Positions 1 to 8,896 of a stretch of DNA of 64,000 bases are shown piece after piece. The DNA comes from Nostoc sp. HK-01 (GTDB lineage Bacteria; Cyanobacteriota; Cyanobacteriia; Cyanobacteriales; Nostocaceae): assembly GCA_003990705.1 (NCBI GenBank), contig AP018319.1:186001-250000 (forward strand). The letters are read 5' to 3'. The translations under genes and the position numbers were made by a program. The notes under the pieces are model-generated. The model was not told where the DNA came from. It saw only the letters and a list, made by a program, of their open reading frames with translations, and made no database searches. Each line of letters begins with the position of its first letter. Positions within the stretch are counted from its first letter, which is position 1.

Positions 1-813
1 AAACTATATCAACAAAATCATCCTGATGTAATTTATACCTATGATGTAACTCATGCAATGGCTTTATTACTCAAGCATGAATTACATAGGTCGGATAAAT
101 ACCAGTCTTTTATACAGCAATGTAGTCAATGTCGAAAACAACTGCAACAAACTGAACTATCTTTCTTATCTCCGCCCTCTCAACGCTCACAATGCCGTTA
201 CTTTAACTTAGAAAAACTCGTAAATTGGGCTTTATATCTGCTAAATTCACCATTAGATATTTTAAGAGATTTAGTACCAAATACAGAACCAGATATTTTA
301 TATAGTAAATTGAAAGAGAAATTTACATGGTTGGCTGCTTACCAAGACTCACTAATAAATTGGAAGCAAATGGTTCAAATAACACGCTTTGTAGAAACTC
401 AAATTAAATTGTGTGGGCTAAATCAAGAAACTTTCAGCATAATACAACAACACTTAACAACGCTTGTGAATTATTCAGAAGAGTTTGCACAAAAAATTCT
501 GAGCTATTTAACACAGGAACTTTCTTTTATTCAACCAGGACAAACATTATTAGCTACAACGGATGTCTTGGAATCGCTATTTGGAAAATACAAGCAATTT
601 TCTTCTCGTTCTCCTTTTAAACAAATAGGTCAAATGTTTTTGAGTATTTGTTTATCAACTATGAATTTAACAACTACTCTTGTGAAAGAAGCATTAGAAA
701 CAGTCCGTTTTTTAGATGTTGAAGACTGGGCGGCTCAAGTTTTTGGTCAATCCATGCTCTCGAAAAGAAGAATTTTGTTTTCTGTCTCAACTGGCGACAC
801 AGAAATTGCATGA
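1..813 (+). CDS. Transposase-like protein, C-terminal part (open at left edge)
   Basis: The reading frame is open from base 1, so the gene starts outside the window; the first internal Met is at 58. The visible part starts with a Y-T-Y-D-V-T-H segment. It ends with an F-G-K-Y-K-x-F-S-S-R-S-P segment and S-K-R-R, a pattern I associate with a family of cyanobacterial proteins annotated as transposases; this is recognition from memory, not alignment. It is rich in Gln and Leu, with no membrane segment. A tnpB remnant begins 10 bases after its stop, so its own 3' end may have been disturbed by that insertion. It could also be a non-transposase protein of the same family. Confidence 0.5.
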   Translation, partial: KLYQQNHPDVIYTYDVTHAMALLLKHELHRSDKYQSFIQQCSQCRKQLQQTELSFLSPPSQRSQCRYFNLEKLVNWALYLLNSPLDILRDLVPNTEPDILYSKLKEKFTWLAAYQDSLINWKQMVQITRFVETQIKLCGLNQETFSIIQQHLTTLVNYSEEFAQKILSYLTQELSFIQPGQTLLATTDVLESLFGKYKQFSSRSPFKQIGQMFLSICLSTMNLTTTLVKEALETVRFLDVEDWAAQVFGQSMLSKRRILFSVSTGDTEIA

Positions 814-823
814 TAAATTTTGA

Positions 824-1024
824 GGGTTTCTCCAACAAAATCAACACCCTAGTTGTGGTCATGTTCTAAAAGAGTTGGATTTATCTATGAGACAATGGCG
901 TTGCCCATCTTGCAAACAAATAAATGGAAGAGATGAAAACGCCAGTCGTAATATTTGTGCAGTCGGGGCATCGACTGTTGGGTTAGGTGATGTCAGTCGG
1001 GTGATACCTGCTATCGCTGTTTGA
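824..1024 (+). pseudogene. tnpB: tnpB (IS200/IS605 family) C-terminal remnant
   Basis: The frame ending at the TGA at 1022-1024 reads S-C-G-H-V-L-K-E-L-D-L-S then R-Q-W-R-C-P-S-C, followed by N-G-R-D-E-N-A-S-R-N-I and A-V-G-A-S-T-V-G-L-G-D-V-S. This is the zinc-finger and C-terminal tail of TnpB (OrfB), the RNA-guided nuclease of IS200/IS605 elements, including the last catalytic Asp region (R-D-x-N-A). Only about 67 codons remain. An upstream TGA at 821 closes the frame, and the RuvC core and start are missing, so this is a dead fragment. A GC-rich hairpin typical of the element's right end follows directly. Confidence 0.85.
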
Positions 1025-1030
1025 GCCTAG

Positions 1031-1062
1031 AATCTCCTCCCTTCAAGGGTGGGGAGGATGTC
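1031..1062. repeat. IS200/IS605-type right-end hairpin
   Basis: Seven bases after the tnpB stop, CTCCTCCC and GGGTGGGGAG pair around a TTCAAG loop. Subterminal imperfect hairpins of this kind mark the ends of IS200/IS605 elements. It also defines the junction with the truncated PIN toxin gene that starts at about 1065. Confidence 0.65.
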
Positions 1063-1064
1063 AA

Positions 1065-1382
1065 CTGAGTGTGATTACAATTGGTGAAATCGCTAAAGGC
1101 ATTAGCAAGCTTCCCGCATCAAAGCGCAAAGAATCTCTCGTCATTTGGCTAAATGAAACTTTACCTAATCGCTTTGAACACAGAATTTTAAGTATAGATG
1201 TCTCAACAATGATGTTATGGGGTAACTTAGTCGGACAACTAGAACTTTCGGGGCGACCTCTACCCGTTATGGATTCTTTAATTGCTGCCATAGCCTTGCA
1301 ACATTCTCTAACATTACTCACTCGTAACGAAAATGATTTTGCCGGAACAGGGGTTGTCATCTTTAATCCTTGGTCTGTCTGA
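1065..1382 (+). pseudogene. VapC/FitB-type PIN-domain toxin, 5' end missing
   Basis: The 103-106 residue frame reads L-S-V-I-T-I-G-E-I-x-K-G-I, then W-G-x-L-V-G, then P-V-M-D-S-L-I-A-A-I-A, L-L-T-R-N-E-N-D-F and V-I-F-N-P-W. These are the middle and C-terminal acidic motifs of a PIN ribonuclease toxin of the FitB/VapC class. The usual N-terminal block (Y-L-L-D-T-x-x-x-S-E, first catalytic Asp) is absent, because the coding sequence starts at the right end of the tnpB element. No antitoxin gene is adjacent. The GTG at 1071 cannot make a complete PIN fold, so I call it a pseudogene created by IS insertion. Confidence 0.8.
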
Positions 1383-1653
1383 CCCAGATTTCTCATAAGT
1401 TATCAAGCATAATTCTTAGTTTTGCTACAGCAGAAAGTAGTTTCCCTAATCAATCTAGCTTTTTGACCAAATTTTAGATTTTGAATCTTCAATTCCATTA
1501 TCCAAAATTTAAACCGTACTATTGCTTGTTGGTATCTGTGGCGAAGTTTAGAAATAAAAGATAACTAAGCTCAACAATAATCTAGCATTTCAAAGATTTA
1601 CTCGCTCAACATTTCTGCTCAATCTAAAATTAAATTTTAGAGGTTAAAGAATT

Positions 1654-2265
1654 ATGAGGTTTTATTCGCAAGTTATTTTCCCGCGTCTTCTCGACTGGAG
1701 TTTGTCAGATCCAGTCTTAGCTAAATATCGTCAAGAATTACTAGCTAATGTAACAGGAGAAGTTCTAGAAATTGGGTTTGGGACTGGGTTAAATTTGCTT
1801 TATTATCCTTCTGGAATTCGCAAAATCACTACAGTTGATGTGAATCCTGGAATGAATGCTTTAGCAAACAAGCGGATCAGTAACTCTGACATCACAGTTG
1901 AGCAACTCCTGCTATAAAGTGAAAATTTACCGATGGCAGATAATACATTTGATAGCGTGGTCAGCACTTGGACTTTATGCAGTATTGCAAATGTGCAACA
2001 AGCAATTAAAGAAGTTTATCGGGTACTAAAACCGGGCGGTAGATTCTTTTTTTTGGAACATGGGTTGAGCGATCAGCCTAATGTACAGGTATGGCAGCAT
2101 CGCCTAACTCCAATTCAGAAAGCTATAGCTGATGGATGTCACCTAAATCGAGATATTCAAAAATTAGTAGAACAGTATTTTGACCGTGTAGAGCTTCATC
2201 AGTTCACACCAGAGAATTTTCCAGATTTGGTGGCTCATCTCTATCAAGGAGTTGCAACTAAATAA
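1654..2265 (+). pseudogene. Class I SAM-dependent methyltransferase with in-frame stop
   Basis: One frame of 204 codons is broken by a TAA at 1915-1917. Before the stop, the SAM-binding loop V-L-E-I-G-F-G-T-G-L-N (motif I) and the T-V-D-V-N-P acidic end of strand 2 are clear. After it come F-D-S-V-V-S-T-W-T-L-C-S-I and E-V-Y-R-V-L-K-P-G-G, the UbiE/Methyltransf_11 motifs. Both halves share the same frame, so a single nonsense change explains the split; ATG 1933 is just an internal Met. Substrate unknown. The nonsense change could be a sequencing error, but the gene lies among other broken genes. Confidence 0.8.
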
Positions 2266-2795
2266 TGCCTGCAATGTTTATAAGGAGTTACAATTTCCAC
2301 CAGAATATACGAGCATATTTCTGAGTATCACGAACAAAATACTCTAAGCTAAAAACTGATGGGCAAGCAAAAAGTCTTGCTAGTAATAGCATTGCACTAA
2401 AATAATGAAACAGATGCAAACCATGTAAGCTTTGTTGCATCTTACGTTTTTTAATTGCGAGCTTCGCAGCAGTAGCGTCCGCCGCGAATTCGGATGAATC
2501 GGTGTTCTAGCCGATTGTATAATCAATAAAAGCACCCAAGTTTCTCTAGTGAGAAATGAGTGCTAATAAAAATACTACACAAGGATTATTTATCTGCCTT
2601 GATAGACCGAAGTACTATGACAGTAACAACTATTCCGTAAATAAACTGCAAGCAAAGTCACAAATGTTTTGTTAATAATGCTACTTCATCTCTTGCATTT
2701 GGATTTACTGCTGGGAACAGGACAAAAGTTACTGTCTTACTAAACCAATATGCGTGAATGCAATACGGTTCAGTTGAACTTAATCCATATTTCAA
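2266..2795. other. Gene-free stretch downstream of nifD
   Basis: I see no supportable ORF here. It holds a short GC-rich interspersed repeat near 2458-2490 (GCTTCGCAGCAGTAGCGTCC followed by GCCGC), also present in variants near 10020-10052. Where a nifK gene would normally follow nifD, nothing resembling one is present. Confidence 0.6.
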
Positions 2796-4124
2796 TCATT
2801 GATTAGGCTGTTTCCAAGGCGTGCGGAGCAATTGCCAAGAAGGATTATTGAGAGCCATATCTAAATCGCGGGCAAAAATAGCAAAACCGTCATAGCTATG
2901 GTATGGCCCGGAGTAATCCCAAGAATGCATTTGACGAAAAGGTAAACCCATTTTTTGGAAGACGTATTTCTCTTTAACGCCAGAAGCTACTAAGTCAGGC
3001 TGGAGTGCTTTAATTAATTTCTCGAACTCATAAGCAGTTACATCATCATAAATAATAGTGGCGTTTTCAATATAATCAGTAGTACGTTTGTAATCTTCTT
3101 GATGAGCAAACTCATAGCCGGTTGCTAGAAGTTTCATACCTAAATCTTGGAATGCAGGAATCATGTGACGAGGGCGCAGACCCCCAACCATTAGGACTAC
3201 AGTTTTGTTTTCTAAACGAGGTCGGTATTTAGCAATCACTGCATTCATTGTCGATTGATACTTAGCTATTACCTTGTGAGCATTGTCTTGAATTTTCGAG
3301 TCAAATTGGGCAGCAATCTGTTCTAAGGATTTAGCAATTTCGGTAGGGCCAAAAAAATTGAATTCTAACCAGGGAATCCCATAAGCTTTTTCCATGTGAC
3401 GAGTAATGTAATTCATGGAGCGGTAACAATGAATTAAATTCAGCTTCACTTGAGGCGTGAGCATCATTTCATTGATAGTGCCATCACCTGACCATTGTGA
3501 AACTACACGCAAACCAATTTCTTCCAGTAGGATACGGCTAGACCAAGTATCACCACCAATGTTATAGTCACCGATGATTGCAACATCATAAGGCCCTGGT
3601 TCATAATCAATAAGTTTTCCTTGTTTTTTTAAACCTTCAGCGTGGGGAAATAAGTAGTCACGAACAGTATCATTGGCAATGTGATGACCGAGAGATTGAG
3701 AAACACCGCGAAAGCCTTCACAACGTACAGGAATTATCGGCTTGTTAATTTCTTTACTAGACTTCTTGGCTACAGCTTCAATGTCATCTCCAATCAAACC
3801 AATTGGGCATTCTGATTGAACGCTAATGCCTCGGTTAAGCGGAAAAAGTTCTTCAATTTCTTGAAAGATTTTCGCCAGCTTTTTATCCCCGCCAAAGATG
3901 ATATCTCGTTCTTGAAAGTCAGAGGTAAAGTCCATACTTGCAAAAGAATCAACTCCAGTTGTACCTTTGTAATAGTTACGACGACCACCCCAAGACCAGT
4001 AACCACAACCTACAGGCCCGTGACTAATATGAACCATATCTTTAATTGGCCCCCAGACTACACCTTTAGCACCAGCATAGGAGCAACCACGAGCCGTCAT
4101 AGTTCCCGGAACAGATTTGATGTT
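2796..4124 (-). pseudogene. nifD: nifD, 3' part (nitrogenase MoFe protein alpha chain), split by IS
   Basis: NifD forms the alpha subunit of dinitrogenase and binds FeMo-cofactor and half of the P-cluster. This part supplies codons from the [14 protein letters not shown] junction to the stop. Retained ligands are the Cys in T-A-R-G-C, the Cys in P-V-G-C-G-Y, the Cys in S-E-C-P-I-G, the cofactor Cys in I-H-C-Y-R-S-M and the cofactor His in M-H-S-W-D-Y-S-G. Joined to 5948-6115 after removal of the IS and one 9-bp duplication, the frame is perfect and gives about 495 residues, normal for NifD. The ATG at 4098-4100 is internal. Neither nifH nor nifK is present nearby, so this is an orphan copy. 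Confidence 0.93.
2909..2919 (-). other. nifD-element core site (GGATTACTCCG)
   Basis: The minus strand reads GGATTACTCCG, the 11-bp sequence known to flank the XisA-excised nifD element of Anabaena PCC 7120. It lies within the codons for W-D-Y-S-G near the nifD 3' end. A single copy with no element means an empty or resolved attachment site. The sequence also codes a highly conserved peptide, so presence alone does not prove past occupancy. Confidence 0.75.
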
Positions 4125-5947
4125 GGGAGCAACGCGATTTTCTGAACTCTGACAAAAACAAGTGACAATGCTCCATCCTAAAGCCAGGCGATCGCTAAAA
4201 CATAAATTTAAATAAAAGGTATAAAATGTTCAGGCACTGCGAGGATTAAGGAAAGAGCTAAAAATAGAATTACAAAAATTGTCCCACCTGCCAGCTATCC
4301 ATTGACATCGCAGATGTAACATAATCTCTGCATTATCTGGAAGCCAAAATTTGCTGTTCCCTTTCATGCGTAAGTTAACAGCTTGACGAATTAAACTTTC
4401 AACTGCACCGCTACCAAGGGGTAGCTGATTGAGGGCGACAAGCGTGATAATTTAATAGTCGCCTGCGATAAGCTTTGAGAATGTAATTACGCTCTCGCAC
4501 CAAAATTTTACAACGCTCACCAGTTGCTGTTGAAATAAATTCATCCATATTTCTCATTAAATTGAGAGCTTGACCTTTCTTTAAAGTTTTTCGAGCTTTT
4601 TTAAACCAAGATTGACGCTCATCATCACAAGAAAAAGCTGCATCAGCAAAGTCTTGTAAATGAGAAGCAGCGTGATAAAAATCTAATAACTTATAAGTAG
4701 CAGTTGGGCATTTTACTTTCTGTAATAAAGGCGGAATATGTTTCCAAATCCACTCAGCCCCATCAGCAACAAATAAAACCTGTTTAGCTTGGCTTATACC
4801 CAAATTGACTAGATACATTTCTAGAATTCTGAGAAATTCTTCATAACCTAAATATGTGCCATCATTGGTAATGGGTAGAGATGATGCCCTAATTTTTTTA
4901 CCATGCTCATCCACTGTATAAATAGTTAATAATTTTGGTTCAACCCATTCTCCAGTAAAGCCTAGGCGATTAGTCTTGAGCTTCCGTCTACCTTTTTTAT
5001 TAATCCGAATTCTTGTTCTCCCGCCATCTACAGTAATGACAACGCGCTGGTCTTTGAGAACATCACTTGTAGGTAAATTACCTATCTCTAAACTTTTTAA
5101 TTTAGACTGACGTAAGTTTATCCCAATTTTACCAAAATAGTATGTGAGACGTTCTATTCGTTTCAAGCTAATTTTTACTCCCCAATCTGTTAAGATTGTG
5201 CGTGCAGCTTCAAACGAACCAGCGATTGCTCCATATTTTGTAATTGTTGCCCAAACATGGGGTGTTAGTCCTTCTTCTATTCCTAACCATTTTAGAAATG
5301 GGCAGAATCCTAACTTTAAATATTTACCTTTTTGATGTGATTGTTTTTTATCTTCAACCATATATGGTAATGAAAGAGTTATTTTAACATGACCAACTGT
5401 TAATATTTGCCTAGTATAATTACCATGTTTTCTAATCTTTTGATTTGATAAACTTTTGATTTGACTGCTTGCTATATCTAGAGCCTCTTGAGATTGAGAT
5501 AGTTTGTTTAATAAAACCGCTATACATTCTCCTGCCAAAGTTAATGCCGTATTTCTAATTTCTTCTTCTAATGCTTTAAAAGTCTGAGCCGTCCATTCAC
5601 TCAGATTTTTAATTTCTAAAAGTTTCGTAACTTTTTCTTTAAAGTCTGACAATGATTTGCTTAAATCTAAGCTTGAATAGATTTTTTCGTTCATGAAGTG
5701 TAGGCATTCCCTGTTTTGATATTCAACATCAAAACTATTACTCAAAGGGCATCCTACACTTTTTTATCCCCATCACAGAACTAAACAACCATAAAAATAG
5801 ATTTATCTCAGTATTACTAAGATATTTAGCTATCTAACTAGTATCAATTTGACTAATTTACTGAACTTTCAGTTTAGCGATCGCCTGGCTTTAGGATGGA
5901 GCATTGTCACTTATTTTTGTCAGAGTTCAGAAAATCGCGTTGCTCCC
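4125..5947 (-). mobile_element. 1823-bp insertion sequence in nifD (ISKra4-like)
   Basis: The element has 75-bp terminal inverted repeats (4125-4199 and 5873-5947, one mismatch) starting GGGAGCAACGCGATTTTCTG. It is flanked by a 9-bp target duplication TTTGATGTT (4116-4124 and 5948-5956). Removing the element and one duplication restores the nifD frame exactly. It carries one leftward DDE transposase gene. The near-identity of the long ends and the exact duplication indicate a recent, unrearranged insertion. The ISKra4 assignment rests on transposase appearance and is tentative. Confidence 0.92.
4230..5745 (-). pseudogene. IS transposase (ISKra4-like), split by a frame change near the C-terminus
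   Basis: The main frame gives 444 residues from the ATG at 5743-5745 and stops at 4411. It contains a V-T-V-D-G-G-R-T-R segment (first catalytic Asp), F-V-A-D-G-A-E-W-I-W (second Asp) and D-F-Y-H-A-A-S-H-L, as in ISKra4/ISLre2-class DDE transposases. The expected C-terminal block, L-P-L-G-S-G-A-V-E-S-L-I-R followed by N-L-R-M-K-G and F-W, lies in the +1 frame and ends at 4230. The switch must occur within about 4420-4452, between the stops of the two frames. This is either a disabling indel or recoding; many IS elements use frameshifts, but usually earlier in the gene. Confidence 0.75.
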
Positions 5948-6115
5948 TTTGATGTTTGACTTAACACCACAATCTGATTTTTCTTGTTTGTAGACGTTAA
6001 TTTGTTGCTCTCGCTTTTGACGGGATTTATCTGGATAAACTGTGAGAATCTCTTCAATTAGTTGTTCTCTTTGTTGTGCAATATCAGTTTGTTGTTCAGT
6101 GATATAGTTAGGCAC
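5948..6115 (-). pseudogene. nifD: nifD, 5' part (N-terminal 56 codons)
   Basis: It begins at a GTG (6113-6115) preceded by GGAGG about nine bases upstream. The 56 codons run to S-D-C-G-V-K-S-N-I-K, the classic NifD N-terminal region (Y-P-x-K-x-R-x-K-R then the C-G-V-K-S-N-x-K box), and join in frame with the 3' part. In the present arrangement the frame runs six codons into the IS and stops, giving a 62-residue peptide. I see no obvious nif promoter upstream, and no nifH, although a nifH 3' end normally lies close by. Confidence 0.92.
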
Positions 6116-6882
6116 TTTTTTACCTCCAAAGGATTTCGTTAGTAATTAGGGGGATGCTTAATGAATCCCACCAGTTATCACGATGAAACTCCACTTAAAT
6201 CAAGTTCAAGTGTTGTGCTTACTTTATAAACCTAGCTTTGAGGTAATAGCTGATAATCGCTACTAAGCTAAAATTACCTTTAGATAACTAGGAAAACATC
6301 CAGTTTTCAGAGCCGGGGCAGATCTATATTTATCTAGCAAGAGTGTTAAAATAATGGTCTTTTTTGAAATAATGACATCTAGCTAACAAACCGTCGATTA
6401 TTTTGACCATTGAAGCAATAAAATAAAACTCTCATCAGCTAATAGATATTTCTATTTAGCTTTATTAAGGAGAGGAGGACTTCGCTAATGCTGGGAAGTG
6501 AAACTTGATTTTTACAAGTCATCACTCAACTTTTTATAGATATTGAGCTAAAATTCTCTGAGTTCAAATCAAGCCAAATCAATAATGACAAACCATAGCA
6601 AAATTTTTGCTTTGTCAACTAAATGAAGAGGTATTTAAGCGCAAAATTATCAGTTTAGACAGTATCAAACAGGATAACACAGAAGACTTTTTAAATTTAA
6701 AGACATCCTTAAGATTGATGCCTACCTTGACTTTATCAGGTATACCCAATTCTTGGCAAGCTTAAGGAAAAAATCAAAATTGGGGAGAGCCAAAATATTG
6801 ATTTTTCAAGGTTGCTGTTGGCTTTGAAGATTTGGAAGCTTTATACTCATGGGAGTTAGAACATTTGCAGCAACTCTTCATT
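6116..6882. other. Gene-free stretch between nifD and the GNAT gene
   Basis: I find no convincing gene here. A possible decayed ORF lies at 6585-6765 on the plus strand: an ATG frame that stops after 13 codons, and a second frame (from about 6622) that stays open to the TAA at 6763-6765. It matches nothing I recognise. No nifH-like sequence is visible upstream of the orphan nifD. Confidence 0.4.
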
Positions 6883-7329
6883 ATGCTCACAGTCTCAGTT
6901 GCAACCGTTACAGATATTCCCGCACTGATCCCGCTCCTCAATTCCTTATTTTCTCAAGAAGCCGAGTTCCAGCCAGATGTAAATAAACAAACTGTCGGTT
7001 TGCACTCAATTGTGACACAGCCTCATGTAGGAGCTATTTTAGTTGCCAAAGACACAGATAAACTTATAGGTATGGTAAACATCCTCTTTACCATTAGCAC
7101 AGCACAAGGAGGATTAGTTGCCATTTTAGAAGATATGGTAGTAGACCCTAATTATCGAGGTGCTGGCATTGGCTCAAAACTTATTACTGAAGTCATCAAG
7201 TTTTGTCAAAGTAAAAATATATCTCGAATTACACTCTTGACAGACGCTGACAATTATTCAGCAATTAGTTTCTATGAAAAGCATGGGTTTGCTAAATCAC
7301 CGATGATTCCTCTAAGATGCTTCATCTAA
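6883..7329 (+). CDS. GNAT family N-acetyltransferase
   Basis: A 148-residue protein from the ATG at 6883. The frame extends 17 codons upstream to 6832, but family members usually begin with a short beta strand such as L-T-V-S-V-A-T. Motif A is clear: L-E-D-M-V-V-D-P-N-Y-R-G-A-G-I-G-S-K-L, the pyrophosphate-binding loop for acetyl-CoA. It is followed by I-T-L-L-T-D and S-F-Y-E-K-H-G-F (motif B). It would transfer an acetyl group to an unknown small molecule or protein in the cytoplasm. It stands alone, with a MITE-like repeat downstream. Confidence 0.85.
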   Translation: MLTVSVATVTDIPALIPLLNSLFSQEAEFQPDVNKQTVGLHSIVTQPHVGAILVAKDTDKLIGMVNILFTISTAQGGLVAILEDMVVDPNYRGAGIGSKLITEVIKFCQSKNISRITLLTDADNYSAISFYEKHGFAKSPMIPLRCFI

Positions 7330-7417
7330 ATGGCTTTACATGACTGTGCCGCAAGTACATCTGCCTGAATAAGAAATGAAAATAACCAACGAACAAACTG
7401 CTAAGGCACTTGCCAGG

Positions 7418-7514
7418 AATAAAATCGCCCACCGTCGCCTTCGCCCCTGAAGGGCGAAGGCACAAATGCTAGTAGTTTAACTACCAGATCTTTTATACGG
7501 TGGGCGATTTTATT
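7418..7514. repeat. 97-bp MITE-like palindromic element with nested hairpin
   Basis: Perfect 18-bp inverted ends (7418-7435 AATAAAATCGCCCACCGT; 7497-7514) enclose a second hairpin at about 7437-7461 (GCCTTCGCCC / GGGCGAAGGC). It sits between the GNAT and amidotransferase genes. A non-autonomous element is the simplest reading. A bidirectional terminator is possible because the outer arm ends in a T-rich run. Confidence 0.7.
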
Positions 7515-7554
7515 TTTTGGTTCTCCCTAAACGAAATCCAGAAATAGCAACAAG

Positions 7555-8280
7555 ATGAATAGAAAATCTCGAAAACCACTGATTGGCATTACAACTTACG
7601 GTCGGCTTGCCGCAATCCCATTTTCTGTACCTAGCGAATACATCGATGCCGTCCGTACAGCAGGTGGTGTTCCCATCTTGTTACCTCCAGGAGAAACTGA
7701 GCCTGATGTACTTCTCGATTCAATAGATGGGTTAATGCTTTCAGGTGGTGGAGATATTGACCCGGTTTGCTACAACGGTTTTGTTCATCCTACTATTTAC
7801 TCTGTTGATGCTGAACGTGATGCTTTTGAGTTGCAGCTTGCCAAGTTTGCCCTTGAGAGTCATTTACCAATATTAGGTATTTGTCGGGGTTTACAAATTC
7901 TGGCCGTCACTACTGGTGGTACTTTAATTCCTCACATTCCCGATGTCTACGGTACATCTGCATTACATCGTCTAGAGCCGGAACCTGGACGACGATTACC
8001 TACAGAACATTTTGTCAAAATAGATGTAGAAAGCCGTTTAGCTCAATGTCTACAAGATTCTTACCTATCTGTAATTTCTTGGCATCATCAAGCAATCGCT
8101 CAAGTACCATCTGTTTGGCGGATTGTTGGTCATGCTCCAGACGATGGCGTAATCGAAGCTGTGGAGCATGAACATCATCCTTGGGCAGTTGGCGTACAAT
8201 GGCATCCTGAGCTTTCCATTAACGATCCTAGCCATCACAAAATTTTTAAAGCTTTTGTTCAGGCTGCACAGACTCAATAA
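7555..8280 (+). CDS. Class I glutamine amidotransferase-like / gamma-glutamyl hydrolase (peptidase C26, PuuD-like)
   Basis: A 241-residue protein, the usual length for this family. It shows P-L-I-G-I-T at the N-terminus, M-L-S-G-G-G-D-I-D-P near residues 62-71, the nucleophile elbow G-I-C-R-G-L-Q with Cys110, S-W-H-H-Q-A, and G-V-Q-W-H-P-E with His217 and Glu219 completing the triad. Family members hydrolyse gamma-glutamyl bonds, for example gamma-glutamyl-GABA in putrescine breakdown; the actual substrate here is unknown. It starts at the ATG after AAATAGCAACAAG. There is no partner synthase, so it acts as a stand-alone hydrolase. Confidence 0.88.
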   Translation: MNRKSRKPLIGITTYGRLAAIPFSVPSEYIDAVRTAGGVPILLPPGETEPDVLLDSIDGLMLSGGGDIDPVCYNGFVHPTIYSVDAERDAFELQLAKFALESHLPILGICRGLQILAVTTGGTLIPHIPDVYGTSALHRLEPEPGRRLPTEHFVKIDVESRLAQCLQDSYLSVISWHHQAIAQVPSVWRIVGHAPDDGVIEAVEHEHHPWAVGVQWHPELSINDPSHHKIFKAFVQAAQTQ

Positions 8281-8354
8281 AACTAACTGACAAATTAAGG
8301 TATTCTAACCATTATTTTCATTTACGCTATTTCTGAAAAATTATTAATAATTCT

Positions 8355-8735
8355 TTATTCAAAAACTGATGTTCTTTCAATAATGAACCATTCATGATAG
8401 AGAATTGCCAAGAAAAACTTTTCACCTTTAACGCGATCGCACACTGCCATAAATCCCGAAAAAAATGGATCGTCTTCATAGGTAGTATCAGATAGAAACA
8501 GCGTTACAGAATTTTGGTCTTTACTCCAAATGCAACGCAATATAGTGATATTCGGGTGATGTGATTTATCTACAGGTAATAATACTGAACATCCTTCTAC
8601 TTCAATAAACTCTGGCTCAGAATATCTGAAAACCGATTCCCAATCTTCTGGGCCTTCGTGTTTTTCAATAATTCTATCCCACCTAACTGACTTAATTTTT
8701 TCTATAGTCTGGGCTGATAAATCTGCAATCTTCAT
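8355..8735 (-). CDS. Conserved hypothetical protein, 126 aa
   Basis: A soluble acidic protein with no signal peptide or membrane segment. It contains W-x-x-I-I-E-K-H-E-G-P-E-D-W-E and a C-terminal F-F-L-A-I-L-Y-H-E-W-F-I-I-E-R, suggesting alternating beta strands. I do not recognise the family. It converges on the amidotransferase gene, and no strong terminator hairpin lies in the 74 bases between them. Confidence 0.65.
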   Translation of the reverse strand: MKIADLSAQTIEKIKSVRWDRIIEKHEGPEDWESVFRYSEPEFIEVEGCSVLLPVDKSHHPNITILRCIWSKDQNSVTLFLSDTTYEDDPFFSGFMAVCDRVKGEKFFLAILYHEWFIIERTSVFE

Positions 8736-8896
8736 TTTTTACTATCCTAAATAGTTTTTAACGATTTCTCAATATTCATCTTCTTCAATTTTCTTGTAAT
8801 ACTAGATTGCTCAAATTTTAATTAATATTAATAGGTATTCATGTATCATCATTTAGGTATCTCAATACTTTTATCTGAAAAAATTATAAAACTTCT

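Noticed and set aside
2796-4100. Short NifD starting at the ATG at 4098-4100 as a real 434-aa protein
   Set aside because: The missing 60 N-terminal residues lie intact beyond the IS and rejoin in frame; the ATG is an internal conserved Met of T-M-T-A-R-G-C.
3816-4145. ORF on the plus strand across nifD
   Set aside because: Opposite-strand shadow of a clearly conserved nitrogenase gene with no motif of its own.
6585-6765. Frameshifted small ORF upstream of the GNAT gene
   Set aside because: Two short frames only, no recognised motif and no ribosome site; too weak to call a gene.
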